Source: Actinacidiphila glaucinigra
Lineage (GTDB): Bacteria; Actinomycetota; Actinomycetes; Streptomycetales; Streptomycetaceae
Assembly: GCF_900188405.1 (NCBI RefSeq)
Contig: NZ_FZOF01000005.1
Coordinates: forward strand, 124,001-188,000
Length of the DNA stretch: 64,000 nt
Direction: 5' to 3'
Below the pieces are notes generated by a model that was not told the DNA's origin, searched no databases, and saw only the letters and a list, made by a program, of their open reading frames with translations. Numbering within the stretch: position 1 is the first letter of the stretch; each line of letters opens with the position of its first letter. Below, in pieces: positions 9,055 through 18,224 of this stretch. Both the position numbers and the translations under genes were made by a program.

Positions 9055-9084
9055 TGTCAGCGATGACATATGTCAACGATGACA
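9055..9084. promoter_or_regulatory. Two tandem LacI-type operators before the GH32 gene
   Basis: TGTCAGCGATGACA (9055-9068) and TGTCAACGATGACA (9071-9084), again two bases apart and 16 bp centre to centre, end 27 bases before the ATG at 9112. A weaker partial copy (GGTCATCGAT) lies just upstream at 9041. This shows that the fructanase has its own promoter under the same repressor as the divergent arm. Confidence 0.82.
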
Positions 9085-9111
9085 TCACCGGCGTGCAGAG
9101 AGTGGGTTCAC

Positions 9112-11526
9112 ATGCGTCGAAGAGTCGGGGCGCTGCTCGTCGCCCTGATCGCGAGCCTGGCCGCGTTACTGCCGGGCACCCCCGCGGTCGCCGGGACCGT
9201 GGGGGACTACGCGGAGTTCCCGTATCCGGCCACCACCTACAGCGAGCCGTTGCGCGGCCAGTTCCACTTCAGCTCGCAGTCCGGCTGGATGAACGACCCC
9301 AACGGCCTGGTGTTCGCCAACGGGCTCTACCACTTCTTCTACCAGCACAATCCGCACGGCCTGGACTGGGACACCATGCACTGGGGCCACGCCACCAGCC
9401 CCGACCTGGTGCACTGGACCCAGAAGCCGATCGCGCTCGAACCCGGCGTCCACCCCGGCACGCTCTTCTCGGGCGGCGGCGTCGTGGACAAGGACAACAC
9501 CTCCGGGCTGAAGACGGGTTCCCTGGACCCGATCGTGGTGTTCTCCAACACCGACGGCGTGAGCGTCTTCTACAGCAACGACAACGGCCGGACGTTCCAG
9601 GCGTACGACAAGGGCCGCAAGCAGATCGAGATCCCCGTCGAGAGCCGTGACCCCAAAGTGTTCTGGGACGCGGCACGCCACCGCTGGGCCATGGTCGTCT
9701 GGTCCAACCAGGGCGGCAACGGCGTGGACGTCTACACCTCCCCGAACCTCCTCGACTGGACCTTCGCCAGCCGCTTCAGGGCACCGTGGCTCTTCGAGTG
9801 CCCCGACATGTACCCCCTCGCCCTGGACGGCCAAGCCGGGCAGCAGCGGTGGGTCCTGACCTCCGCGTCCAGCCAGTACGTCGTCGGCTCCTTCGACGGC
9901 ACGACCTTCCGCACCGACTGGACCGGCCCGCAGCAGATGGACCTGGGCACCACCTTCGCCGGGGGTACCTTCTACGCCGCCCAGACGTTCGCGGACACGC
10001 CCGACGGCCGTACCGTGCAGATGGCCTGGCAGGGCGGCAACCGCGGCAGCACCTGGACGGGCAACTCCACCTTCCCCGTCTCCCTCGGCCTGGTCAGCAC
10101 CCCGGACGGGCCGCGGATCACCCGGACCCCGGTCGCCGAACTCGCCTCGCTGGGCTCGGAGACCCGGAGCTGGAAGAGCCAGACGGTCGACGCGGCCAAG
10201 GGCGGCAACCTCTTCGGGGACATCAAGGCCGACACGTACGAGATCACCGCCCAGTTCGACGTGAAGGGCGCGACCGCGACGGAGTTCGGCTTCGACCTGC
10301 ACGCCCGCTCCGACGGCACCGCCGACCGCAGTGTCGTCTACGACACCAGGGCGCAGACCCTGCGCGGCAAGCCCCTCAAGCCGCGCAACGGCAAGGTCAC
10401 GATGCGCCTGCTGGTGGACCGCGGGCAGTTGGAGACCTTCGCCGACGGCGGCCTCTACTCCCTGTCCGACAACGTCGACTTCGACTCCGCCGCCGACAGC
10501 CAGGGCATCCGGCTCTTCGCCGTGGGCGGCAAGGTGAAGCTGGACTCCGCGACCTTCACCCGGCTCAACACCAGCTGGGGCACGGCCCAGTCCACCCTCG
10601 AGAGCAACCTCAAGGGCCCGTGGCACGCCGCGGGCGGGGCATGGACCGACGTCAGCGGCGGCAAGCGCGCCTCGGCCGGCGGGGACGGGTTCTACCTGAG
10701 CGGGAGCAGCGGCGGTGACGCCGTCTACCAGGGCGACCTCACCCTGGACACCGCGCGGGCGGCGGGCCTGACGTTCCGCGCGAACGCCCAGGGCGCGGGC
10801 TACACGGCGAACATCGACACCAGCGGCGTCCTGAAGCTGTGGCGGCCCGGCCGGGACATCGCGACCTACGCCACCCCGATCACCAAGGGCCGCGCCTACC
10901 ACCTGAAGGTGCAGACGGCCGGCCCGCGCATCCGGGTCTGGCTGGACAACGGCACCGACCCCGTCATCGACGCCACCGACACGACCTACACCTCCGGCGT
11001 GTTCGGGGTGAACGTCTTCAGCGGCACGGCGACGGTGCAGAACCTCGACACCGGTACGGCCGGCTTCTCGGCCTTCCCCGCCGGCAGGTGGTCCCCGCGG
11101 GGCGGCACCTGGACGGTCACACCGTCCGGGCTGAGGGGCAGTTCGCCGCAGGACGGCTTCTACCTCAGCGACCGCACGGGCGGTGACTTCACCTACGAGG
11201 GGGACCTGTCCGTCACCAACGGCACGGCGGCCGGCCTGACCTTCCGGGCCCGCGACGACGGCGCGGGCTACACGGCGAACATCGACACCAGCGGTGTCGT
11301 CAAGCTGTGGCGGCCGGGCCGGGACATCGCGACCCATGCCACGCAGATCGTCGAGGGCCGCACCTACCACCTGAAGGTGCGCACGGACGGCTCCCGCATC
11401 CGGGTCTGGCTCGGCGGCGCCGCCGATCCCGTCATCGACGCCACCGACGACGCCTACGCCACCGGTCTGTTCGGGGTGAACGGCTTCGCGGCGAACACGC
11501 GGGTGCAGAACCTGAGCATCGGCTGA
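9112..11526 (+). CDS. Secreted GH32 fructanase (levanase/inulinase type) with two CBM66-like modules
   Basis: 804 residues. The signal peptide (residues 1-27) ends PGTPAVA. The GH32 catalytic region, about residues 40-350, has all three catalytic motifs: WMNDPNG (nucleophile Asp62), SRDPKVFW (Asp180) and FECPD (acid/base Glu229). A beta-sandwich follows to about residue 495, then two similar modules (about 502-648 and 656-804) resembling CBM66, which binds fructan chain ends in levanases. It should release fructose from levan, inulin or sucrose outside the cell. The ATG at 9112 is favoured over one at 9070, which lies inside an operator and precedes no signal peptide. Leu19 is encoded by TTA (9166-9168), implying dependence on the bldA tRNA. 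Confidence 0.93.
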   Translation: MRRRVGALLVALIASLAALLPGTPAVAGTVGDYAEFPYPATTYSEPLRGQFHFSSQSGWMNDPNGLVFANGLYHFFYQHNPHGLDWDTMHWGHATSPDLVHWTQKPIALEPGVHPGTLFSGGGVVDKDNTSGLKTGSLDPIVVFSNTDGVSVFYSNDNGRTFQAYDKGRKQIEIPVESRDPKVFWDAARHRWAMVVWSNQGGNGVDVYTSPNLLDWTFASRFRAPWLFECPDMYPLALDGQAGQQRWVLTSASSQYVVGSFDGTTFRTDWTGPQQMDLGTTFAGGTFYAAQTFADTPDGRTVQMAWQGGNRGSTWTGNSTFPVSLGLVSTPDGPRITRTPVAELASLGSETRSWKSQTVDAAKGGNLFGDIKADTYEITAQFDVKGATATEFGFDLHARSDGTADRSVVYDTRAQTLRGKPLKPRNGKVTMRLLVDRGQLETFADGGLYSLSDNVDFDSAADSQGIRLFAVGGKVKLDSATFTRLNTSWGTAQSTLESNLKGPWHAAGGAWTDVSGGKRASAGGDGFYLSGSSGGDAVYQGDLTLDTARAAGLTFRANAQGAGYTANIDTSGVLKLWRPGRDIATYATPITKGRAYHLKVQTAGPRIRVWLDNGTDPVIDATDTTYTSGVFGVNVFSGTATVQNLDTGTAGFSAFPAGRWSPRGGTWTVTPSGLRGSSPQDGFYLSDRTGGDFTYEGDLSVTNGTAAGLTFRARDDGAGYTANIDTSGVVKLWRPGRDIATHATQIVEGRTYHLKVRTDGSRIRVWLGGAADPVIDATDDAYATGLFGVNGFAANTRVQNLSIG
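10615..11523 (+). repeat. Tandem duplication encoding the two CBM66-like modules
   Basis: Unit 1 is about 10615-11055 and unit 2 about 11071-11523. Both encode GFYLS, GLTFRA, GAGYTANIDTSGV, KLWRPGRDIAT, YHLKV, IRVWL, DPVIDATD and FGVN in the same order, and long DNA stretches (around 10798-10870 and 11270-11340) are nearly identical, indicating recent duplication or gene conversion. Confidence 0.85.
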
Positions 11527-11533
11527 CCCACCG

Positions 11534-11578
11534 GGACCGCTCCGGAGCAGGCCGCGGCGGCCGGCTCCGGAGCGGTCC
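11534..11578 (+). terminator. Hairpin terminator of the GH32 gene
   Basis: A perfect 15-bp stem (GGACCGCTCCGGAGC and its complement) with a 15-base loop begins eight bases after the stop codon. Confidence 0.85.
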
Positions 11579-11952
11579 TGCGACCGTACCCATTTCCAAC
11601 GTTGAACACGTTCCGGTTCGCCGTGAGGGCATCCCGCACACCCCCAACCTGCCGCTTGTCAGGGCCACTTCATACCCCTCACCCCGGCCCCGTGATCCCC
11701 TTCCGCTCAGTGCCCGCAAGGGCACACAGGGCTGCATGCCGCGTTTCCACCTGACCCGACGGCCCGCTGACGAGGTTCGACGCGAGGTCTGGACACGGCG
11801 TCAGGGCCCTGCTTTCATGCTCTCCGCGCCGAGAATTTCCAACGTTGTACAACCGCGTTCCCGGCGCGCAGCGCTCTTGGTTCCAGGCACCGCGCACTCC
11901 TGACCCGCAACTTTCCCGTCAAGGCGTCGACGACTCCCACGGAAGGTGCACC
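11579..11952. other. Long upstream region of the GH2 gene
   Basis: About 370 bases without a credible gene. It holds the two LacI-type motifs described separately and ends with GGAAGG, the ribosome binding site for the GH2 gene. Short frames on both strands are Arg/Pro-rich and lack ribosome binding sites. A small RNA cannot be judged by eye. Confidence 0.5.
11592..11847. promoter_or_regulatory. Two copies of a LacI-type motif upstream of the GH2 gene
   Basis: ATTTCCAACGTTG occurs at 11592-11604 and again at 11835-11847, same orientation. Each contains the palindrome CAACGTTG with central CG, typical of LacI operators; the first extends to TTCCAACGTTGAA. The second is about 105 bases before the ATG at 11953. 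The likely regulator is the LacI protein encoded at the end of this island (20274-21290). The two sites could support looping. Confidence 0.6.
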
Positions 11953-14900
11953 ATGAGTCCTGGCCGACGACGTACCAACGGCTTTGCTCGGTTGATCGCC
12001 CTGGTGGCGCTCCTCCTCGGAGCGGCCCTGCTGACGCCGGTCACGGCGTCCGCCCGGCCCCCCGCCACGACCGACGTCCCCACCGACGTCACCGCCGCCT
12101 CCGCCGACGCGGGCCTGCGCGGCGACTACTACCGGATGTCCAGCGGCACGGCCCTGGACTTCGCCCGGTACACCGGCACCCGGATCGACAGCTCACTCCA
12201 CGTGGACGACCTGCTGCCCACCCTGCGCGCCTACGCCGGGACCACGGACAACGTCGCCGTGCGCTGGACGGGCCGCCTGGAAGTGCCCGCCGACGGCACC
12301 TACACGTTCTACATCAAGGGCGACAACGGCTTCCGCATGTCCCTGGACGGTGCGAGCGTGATCGACCACTGGACCACCGACTGGGACGTCCAGACGACCT
12401 CGCAGCCGATCACCCTGACCGCCGGACTGCACGAGCTCGCCTACGACTACAACCAGGGGAACGGCGGCGCCTACCTGCACACCGAGTGGTCGGGGCCGGG
12501 CTTCGACCGCCGCCCGGTACCGGACTCGGCGCTGCACCTGCCGGCCGGTTTCACCCCGGCGGACGCCGAGGCGTCGGTCGCCACCACCGGCCGCACCGCC
12601 ACCGTCGAGCTGGACTCCCCCGTGACCGCCCTCCCCGAAGACGCGGCCTCGCACCTGGCGCTGCTGTCCGGCGGCACCCGCTGGTCCGCCACGGTCTCCC
12701 GGGACCCCAGGCACCCCACCCGGCTGGTGCTGAAGCCGGCCGAGTCCGACTCCCCGGTCTCGCTCCACGCCGACGTGCGGATCAGCTACGACGGCAGGGC
12801 CGGCATCACCACCGCCGACGGCGAGCTCGGCCCCTTCTCGGTCGTCGCGCGCAACGACTCGACCTGGTACTTCCAGACCAGATGGGCCAAGGACGTCTCC
12901 CCGTCCCGCCCGCTGCCCGACTACCCGCGGCCGCAGCTGACCCGCGAGAAGTGGAAGAACCTCAACGGGACCTGGCAGTTCCAGCCGACCGCCCAGGACG
13001 CGGCGCTCCCCCAGGGCACACTGAGCGGCAGCATCGTCGTGCCCTACCCGATGGAGTCGGGCCTGTCGGGCGTCGCCCGGCACCACGACTGGTCGCTGTA
13101 CCAGCGCACCTTCACCGTCCCCGACGACTGGCGGGTCCGCTCCGGCAACCGGCTGAAGCTCAACTTCGGCGCCGTGGACTACGAGGCCTGGGTGTACGTC
13201 AACGGCCGCGAGGTGGCCCACCACACCGGCGGCTACCAGGCGTTCGGCGCCGACGTCACCGACGCCCTTTCCGGGCGCGGTCCGCAGACCCTGCTGGTGA
13301 AGGTCAAGGACACCACCGACGACCGCTACGCGCTCGGCAAGCAGTCCCGCACACCCGGGGGCATCTGGTACACGCCGAGTTCGGGCATCTGGCAGACCGT
13401 CTGGATGGAGCCGGTCCCCGAGGCGTCGGTCGACTCCCTGGTGCTGACCCCCGACGTCGCGGACTCCTCGCTCGCCGTCACCGTACGGCCGGGCGCGGGC
13501 ACCTCGCCGGGCGCGAAGGTCACCGCCACCGCGTACACCCGTGACGGGCGCAAGGCCGGCTCGGTCACCGGCGCCGCCGGCACCGCCCTGCGGCTGCCCG
13601 TCCCCCGCGCCCACCTGTGGAGCCCGGACGACCCGTACCTCTACGACCTCGAGGTCACCCTCACCGACGGCCGCGGCAAGGACCGCGTCGGCTCCTACTT
13701 CGGGATGCGGTCGATCGAGGTGTCCCCGGCCGGCGGCACCAACCGGATCAAGCTCAACGGCAAGCCGGTGTTCGTGCTCGCCACCCTCGACCAGGGCTTC
13801 TGGCCCGACGGCCTCCACACCGCGCCGACCGACGAGGCCCTCAAGTACGACCTCGTCCAGCACAAGAAGCTCGGCTTCAACGCGGTCCGCAAGCACATCA
13901 AGGTCGAGCCCGCCCGCTGGTACTACTGGGCGGACAGGCTGGGCCTGATGGTGTGGCAGGACATGCCCAGCCGCGGCACCGCGGCCGCCGGCACCCCGGA
14001 GACCGAGACCTTCGTCGACCAGGTCCACCAGATCGTCGACCAGCACATCAGCACCCCGTCCGTCCTGGTGTGGACGCTGATGAACGAGGGCTGGGGCGAG
14101 TGGAGCAGGCAGGCCACCGGCGAGCTCGCCGACGCCGTCAGGCAGCAGGACCCCTCGCGTCTGGTGGACGCCCACTCCGGCGTCAACTGCTGTGCCTCCA
14201 AGGGCGACTCGGGCCGCGGTGACCTGATCGACTTCCACGACTACCACGGGCCCGCCAGTCCCGCCCCGGACGACACCCGCGCCGCCGTCGACGGCGAGCA
14301 CGGCGGCTACTCCTACCTCGTCCCCGGTCACATCCTCGGCACCGCGGGCGGCCAGGACTACGGCGACGCCGCCCACAGCAAGGAGGAGCTGACCGCGGCC
14401 TACGTGGAGAACACGCGCAAGCTGCTCCGCCCGGCGGCCTGCGGCCTGTCCGGCTCGGTCTACACGCAGATCACCGACGTCGAGGGCGAGCTCAACGGCC
14501 TGCTCACCTACGACCGCGACGTGGTCAAGGTGCTCCCGGAGCAGGTACGGGAGGTCAACCGCCAGGTCATCGCGGCCGGCGCCGCCGCCGGCGGGGCCGA
14601 CGTGCCGCCCGGCACGCCAGGACCGAACGGCGTCGGATGGTGGCCGCTGCACGAGGGCTCCGGAACCGTCGTCAAGGACGTCGCCGGGGACCACGACGGC
14701 ACGCTGAGCGACGGTACGAGCTGGACGACCGGTCCGAACGGCGCCGCCCTGCAGTTCGACGGCCGCACCGGCTCCGTCGACACCGGAGCCGCCGTCCTGG
14801 ACACCGACGGCCACGACTACTCGGTGGCCGCCTGGGTCCGGCTGGACGACAAGGGCCACTTCAGCACCGCGGTGTCCGTCGACGGCGACACCAACAGCGC

Positions 14901-15264
14901 CTTCTACCTGCAGTACTCGCAGGCCGACAAGCGGTTCGCGTTCAGCTTCGCCGGCAGCCGGGCCCTCGCGGGCACCATCGGCGAGCCGGAGGCGGGGCGC
15001 TGGTACCACCTGGTGGGCAGCTACAGCCACCGCGACGGCCGGCTGCGCGTCTACGTGGACGGCGACGAGTCCGGTTCCGTCCGCGGCTGCAACGCCGAGG
15101 GGCCCTCGGGCCACCTGGTGATCGGCCGCGGCAAGTACGGCGGCAACCGCGTCGACTACTGGGGCGGCGCGATCTCCGACGTGCACGCCTACGACCGCGC
15201 GCTGAGCGCCGCCGAGGTGGCGTCGCTGGCCGCGGGCGAACCCGCCGTCCCGGCGAAGCGCTGA
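11953..15264 (+). CDS. Secreted PA14-GH2-LamG glycosidase, possible beta-D-galactofuranosidase
   Basis: 1103 residues. The signal peptide ends near TASA (about residue 35). Domains in order: PA14 (about 50-195, LRGDYYRMSSGTALDF); a GH2 sugar-binding jelly roll (about 330-475, WKNLNGTWQF); an immunoglobulin-like domain; a TIM barrel (about 595-865) with acid/base Glu712 in VWTLMNEGWGEW and probable nucleophile Glu782 in GEHGG, which sits where related enzymes have GEFGG; then a LamG domain (about 893-1095). The ATG follows GGAAGG. It is extracellular and modular, suited to an insoluble glycan. GH2 covers galactosidases, glucuronidases, mannosidases and galactofuranosidases; the YtfQ-like transporter 140 bases downstream favours galactofuranosides, but this is inference. 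Confidence 0.85.
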   Translation: MSPGRRRTNGFARLIALVALLLGAALLTPVTASARPPATTDVPTDVTAASADAGLRGDYYRMSSGTALDFARYTGTRIDSSLHVDDLLPTLRAYAGTTDNVAVRWTGRLEVPADGTYTFYIKGDNGFRMSLDGASVIDHWTTDWDVQTTSQPITLTAGLHELAYDYNQGNGGAYLHTEWSGPGFDRRPVPDSALHLPAGFTPADAEASVATTGRTATVELDSPVTALPEDAASHLALLSGGTRWSATVSRDPRHPTRLVLKPAESDSPVSLHADVRISYDGRAGITTADGELGPFSVVARNDSTWYFQTRWAKDVSPSRPLPDYPRPQLTREKWKNLNGTWQFQPTAQDAALPQGTLSGSIVVPYPMESGLSGVARHHDWSLYQRTFTVPDDWRVRSGNRLKLNFGAVDYEAWVYVNGREVAHHTGGYQAFGADVTDALSGRGPQTLLVKVKDTTDDRYALGKQSRTPGGIWYTPSSGIWQTVWMEPVPEASVDSLVLTPDVADSSLAVTVRPGAGTSPGAKVTATAYTRDGRKAGSVTGAAGTALRLPVPRAHLWSPDDPYLYDLEVTLTDGRGKDRVGSYFGMRSIEVSPAGGTNRIKLNGKPVFVLATLDQGFWPDGLHTAPTDEALKYDLVQHKKLGFNAVRKHIKVEPARWYYWADRLGLMVWQDMPSRGTAAAGTPETETFVDQVHQIVDQHISTPSVLVWTLMNEGWGEWSRQATGELADAVRQQDPSRLVDAHSGVNCCASKGDSGRGDLIDFHDYHGPASPAPDDTRAAVDGEHGGYSYLVPGHILGTAGGQDYGDAAHSKEELTAAYVENTRKLLRPAACGLSGSVYTQITDVEGELNGLLTYDRDVVKVLPEQVREVNRQVIAAGAAAGGADVPPGTPGPNGVGWWPLHEGSGTVVKDVAGDHDGTLSDGTSWTTGPNGAALQFDGRTGSVDTGAAVLDTDGHDYSVAAWVRLDDKGHFSTAVSVDGDTNSAFYLQYSQADKRFAFSFAGSRALAGTIGEPEAGRWYHLVGSYSHRDGRLRVYVDGDESGSVRGCNAEGPSGHLVIGRGKYGGNRVDYWGGAISDVHAYDRALSAAEVASLAAGEPAVPAKR

Positions 15265-15281
15265 CAGAGCACCGACCATGA

Positions 15282-15315
15282 GCGGCCCGCCCCGTCACGG
15301 GGCGGGGCGGGCCGC
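15282..15315 (+). terminator. Hairpin between the GH2 gene and the binding-protein gene
   Basis: A perfect 13-bp stem (GCGGCCCGCCCCG and its complement) with an eight-base loop, 17 bases after the GH2 stop. It may attenuate rather than fully stop transcription into the transporter genes, since no separate operator is visible before 15405. Confidence 0.7.
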
Positions 15316-15404
15316 CTCCGGGGCCGTCCCCCCGGGGCGACGGCAGGAACCACCGCACCAACCCCGATCAGGTCGCACGCCGCTCTCCGAGGAGTTGAAC
15401 GTCC

Positions 15405-16496
15405 ATGAGCACCTCCCGTTCCACCCGCTTCCTTGCCGTCGCGTGCCTCACCGCCGCGGCCGCCCTGACCGCCACCTCCTGCGCCAAGGAGGAGGGCTCC
15501 GGCAGCGCCTCCCCCTCCTCCTCCGAGGGCGCCCAGGTCGTGCAGTCCCCGACCGCGGCGGCCGACGCCTCCGGCAGCGGCTGCACCCTGCAGACCTACG
15601 GGGCGAGCAAGCTGGACCTCAAGGACGCCGTCGTCGGCTTCTCGCAGTCGGAGAAGGAGGCGAACCCCTTCCGCATCGCGGAGACCCAGTCCATCAAGGA
15701 CGAGGCGGCGAAGCTCGGCGTCAAGAAGCTGCTCACCACCAACGCGCAGTCGCAGCTGCCCAAGCAGATCAGCGACATCCAGGACATGCTCGCCCAGGGC
15801 GCCCAGCTGCTGATCGTCGCCCCGCTCAACTCCGGCGGCCTGGAGCCCGCGTTGCGCGCGGCGGCGGCCAAGCACGTGCCCGTCATCACCATCGACCGCA
15901 AGATCAACGCCACCGCCTGCAAGGACTACGTGGCCTTCCTCGGCTCGGACTTCGTCGAGCAGGGCAAGCGCGCCGCCGACCAGATGATCAAGGTGACCGG
16001 CGGCAAGGGCAAGGTCGCGATCCTGCTCGGGGCCTCCGGCAACAACGTCACCACCGACCGCACCAAGGGCTTCGTCGACCAGATCAAGGCCCAGGCCCCC
16101 GGCCTGGAGATCGTCGCCCAGCAGACCGGCGAGTTCGCCCGCGACAAGGGCCAGCAGGTGATGGAGCAGCTGATCCAGGCGAACCCCGGGATCACCGCGG
16201 TCTACGCGGAGAACGACGAGATGGGCCTCGGAGCGGTCACCGCGCTCAAGGCGGCCGGGAAGAAGCCCGGCGAGGACGTCAAGATCGTGTCGATCGACGG
16301 CACGCGCAACGCCGTGCAGGCCCTGGCGAACGGCCAGTACAACGGCGTCATCGAGTCCAACCCGCGCTTCGGGCCGCTCGCCTTCGCCACCGCGCAGAAG
16401 TTCTTCGCCGGCGAGGCCATCCCCGAGGACGTGATCATCTCCGACCGCGAGTACGACGCGTCCAACGCCAAGAACTCGCTGTCCGGGGCCTACTGA
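15405..16496 (+). CDS. Sugar-binding lipoprotein, YtfQ-like (galactofuranose type)
   Basis: 363 residues with a signal peptide ending ATSC (a weak lipobox, probable lipid attachment at about residue 26), a Ser/Gly/Glu linker and a type I binding fold (DAVVGFSQSEKEANPFRIAE; QLLIVAPLNSGGLEPALRAA; HVPVITIDRKI). The order 'GFSQ ... NPFR ... AP ... GLEP ... DR' resembles E. coli YtfQ, the galactofuranose-binding protein. It feeds the ATPase and two permeases that follow. A GGAG sequence lies upstream of the ATG. Confidence 0.88.
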   Translation: MSTSRSTRFLAVACLTAAAALTATSCAKEEGSGSASPSSSEGAQVVQSPTAAADASGSGCTLQTYGASKLDLKDAVVGFSQSEKEANPFRIAETQSIKDEAAKLGVKKLLTTNAQSQLPKQISDIQDMLAQGAQLLIVAPLNSGGLEPALRAAAAKHVPVITIDRKINATACKDYVAFLGSDFVEQGKRAADQMIKVTGGKGKVAILLGASGNNVTTDRTKGFVDQIKAQAPGLEIVAQQTGEFARDKGQQVMEQLIQANPGITAVYAENDEMGLGAVTALKAAGKKPGEDVKIVSIDGTRNAVQALANGQYNGVIESNPRFGPLAFATAQKFFAGEAIPEDVIISDREYDASNAKNSLSGAY

Positions 16497-16607
16497 GCCC
16501 CCGCGCCTGCCGCCCGGTCCTCCTCCCCGGCCGGGCGGCAGGCCCGCGCCTCCCCGGCCCCCCGCCTCCCCGGCTCCCCGACACCGCGACCCCACGGAAG
16601 GCCCGCC

Positions 16608-18224
16608 ATGGCACCCCCCGACGCGGCACCCGCCGCACCGCCGCCCGGTCCGGACGAAGGCCCCACCGCGCCCGCGGTGCTGGAGGCCGTCGGCATCGGC
16701 AAGCGCTTCCCCGGTGTGGTGGCGCTCGACGACGTCTCCCTCACCCTGCGCCGGGGCGAGATCCACGCCCTCGTCGGTGAGAACGGCGCCGGCAAGTCCA
16801 CCCTCATCAAGGTCCTCACCGGCGTGCACCGGCCGGACACCGGCGAGGTACGGCTCGACGGCCGCCCGGTCGCTTTCGCGCGGCCGTCCGACGCACAGCA
16901 CGCCGGGGTCACCACGATCTACCAGGAGGTCAACCTCGTCCCGCTGATGAGCGTGGCGCGGAACATCTTCCTGGGCCGCGAGCCCAGGAACCGCCTCGGC
17001 CTGATCGACTTCCCGCGGATGCACCGGGAGGCGGCGGCGCTGCTCGCGGGCTTCGGCGTCACCGCCGACGTCCGCCACCCGCTGGGCAGCCTCGGCGTGG
17101 GCACCCGGCAGATGGTGGCGCTGGCCCGCGCGGTGTCGGTACGGGCCGGGGTCGTGGTGATGGACGAGCCGACCTCCGCGCTGGAGCCGCGCGAGGTCGA
17201 GACGCTCTTCCGGGTCATCGGCGACCTCCACGACCGGGGCATCTCCGTCCTGTACGTCAGCCACCGCCTCGAGGAGCTGTACCGGATCTGCGACCGGGTC
17301 ACGGTGCTCCGCGACGGGCGGCTGGTGCACACCGGCGACCTCGCGGACCTGGACCGGATGCAACTGGTCGCCATGATGCTCGGCCGCGAGGTCTCCGAGG
17401 TGCGCAGGCACGGGCGGACCGGTTTCGGCGAGGACCACCACCCCGACCGCGAGGCGGTGCTCACCGCCTCCGGGCTGACCCGGCGCCATGTCCTGGACGA
17501 CGTCTCCCTGGAGCTGCGCCCGGGCGAGGTGCTGGGCCTGGCGGGTCTGCTCGGCTCCGGGCGCAGTGAGACCGCCAAGGCGCTGGCCGGGGCGCTGCCG
17601 CTGGACTCGGGGTCGGTGACGGTCGCCGGGCGGCGGCTGGGCCGCCCCTCCCCCGCCGCCGCGATCCGCGCCGGCGTCAGCCTGCTGCCCGAGGACCGCA
17701 AGGCGGAGGGCATCGTCGCGGGCCTGTCGGTGCGGGAGAACATCGTGCTGGCCGCGATGCCGCGGCTGTCCCGGGCGGGCGTCGTCTCGCGCGCCCGGCA
17801 GGACCGCGTCGTCCAAGTCTTCATGAAACGCCTGCGGATCAAGGCCTCGGGACCCGAGCAGAAGGTGGGCGAGCTCTCCGGCGGCAACCAGCAGAAGGTG
17901 CTGCTGGCCCGCTGGCTCTGCCTGGAGCCGAAGGTGCTCCTCCTCGACGAGCCGACACGCGGCATCGACGTGGGGGCCAAGGCCGAGGTGCAGGCGCTGG
18001 TGGACGAACTGGCCCAGGAGGGACTGGCGGTGCTGCTCATCTCCTCCGACATCGAGGAACTCGTGGAGGGCGCGGACCGATTGGTGGTGCTGCGCGGCGG
18101 CGCGGTGGCCGGGGAGCTGACCGGCGAACGGGTCGGCGAGGGGGAGCTGCTGGAGGTCCTCGCGGCGCACGCGCCCGCGGCCGGCAGCGGCCCGGACGAC
18201 GAGGAGGTCCGGCACGATGGCTGA
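16608..18224 (+). CDS. Double-domain sugar ABC ATPase, YtfR-like
   Basis: 538 residues with two ABC domains. Domain 1 (about 25-260): Walker A GENGAGKST, Walker B VVVMDEP; its signature is degenerate (LGVGTRQMV). Domain 2 (about 285-510): GLLGSGRSE replaces a canonical Walker A, signature LSGGNQQK, Walker B LLLDEPTRGID. This asymmetry is normal for RbsA/MglA/YtfR proteins. It powers sugar import with the two permeases. The last eight bases overlap the next gene, so translation is probably coupled. GGAAGG precedes the ATG. Confidence 0.94.
   Translation: MAPPDAAPAAPPPGPDEGPTAPAVLEAVGIGKRFPGVVALDDVSLTLRRGEIHALVGENGAGKSTLIKVLTGVHRPDTGEVRLDGRPVAFARPSDAQHAGVTTIYQEVNLVPLMSVARNIFLGREPRNRLGLIDFPRMHREAAALLAGFGVTADVRHPLGSLGVGTRQMVALARAVSVRAGVVVMDEPTSALEPREVETLFRVIGDLHDRGISVLYVSHRLEELYRICDRVTVLRDGRLVHTGDLADLDRMQLVAMMLGREVSEVRRHGRTGFGEDHHPDREAVLTASGLTRRHVLDDVSLELRPGEVLGLAGLLGSGRSETAKALAGALPLDSGSVTVAGRRLGRPSPAAAIRAGVSLLPEDRKAEGIVAGLSVRENIVLAAMPRLSRAGVVSRARQDRVVQVFMKRLRIKASGPEQKVGELSGGNQQKVLLARWLCLEPKVLLLDEPTRGIDVGAKAEVQALVDELAQEGLAVLLISSDIEELVEGADRLVVLRGGAVAGELTGERVGEGELLEVLAAHAPAAGSGPDDEEVRHDG

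Noticed and set aside
9070..9111. ATG at 9070 as the GH32 start
   Set aside because: It lies inside an operator repeat, precedes a sequence that is not a signal peptide, and the ATG at 9112 gives a clean one.
12193..15279. 1028-residue minus-strand frame antisense to the GH2 gene
   Set aside because: No ribosome binding site, biased composition, and no domain; the plus-strand gene has complete domains.
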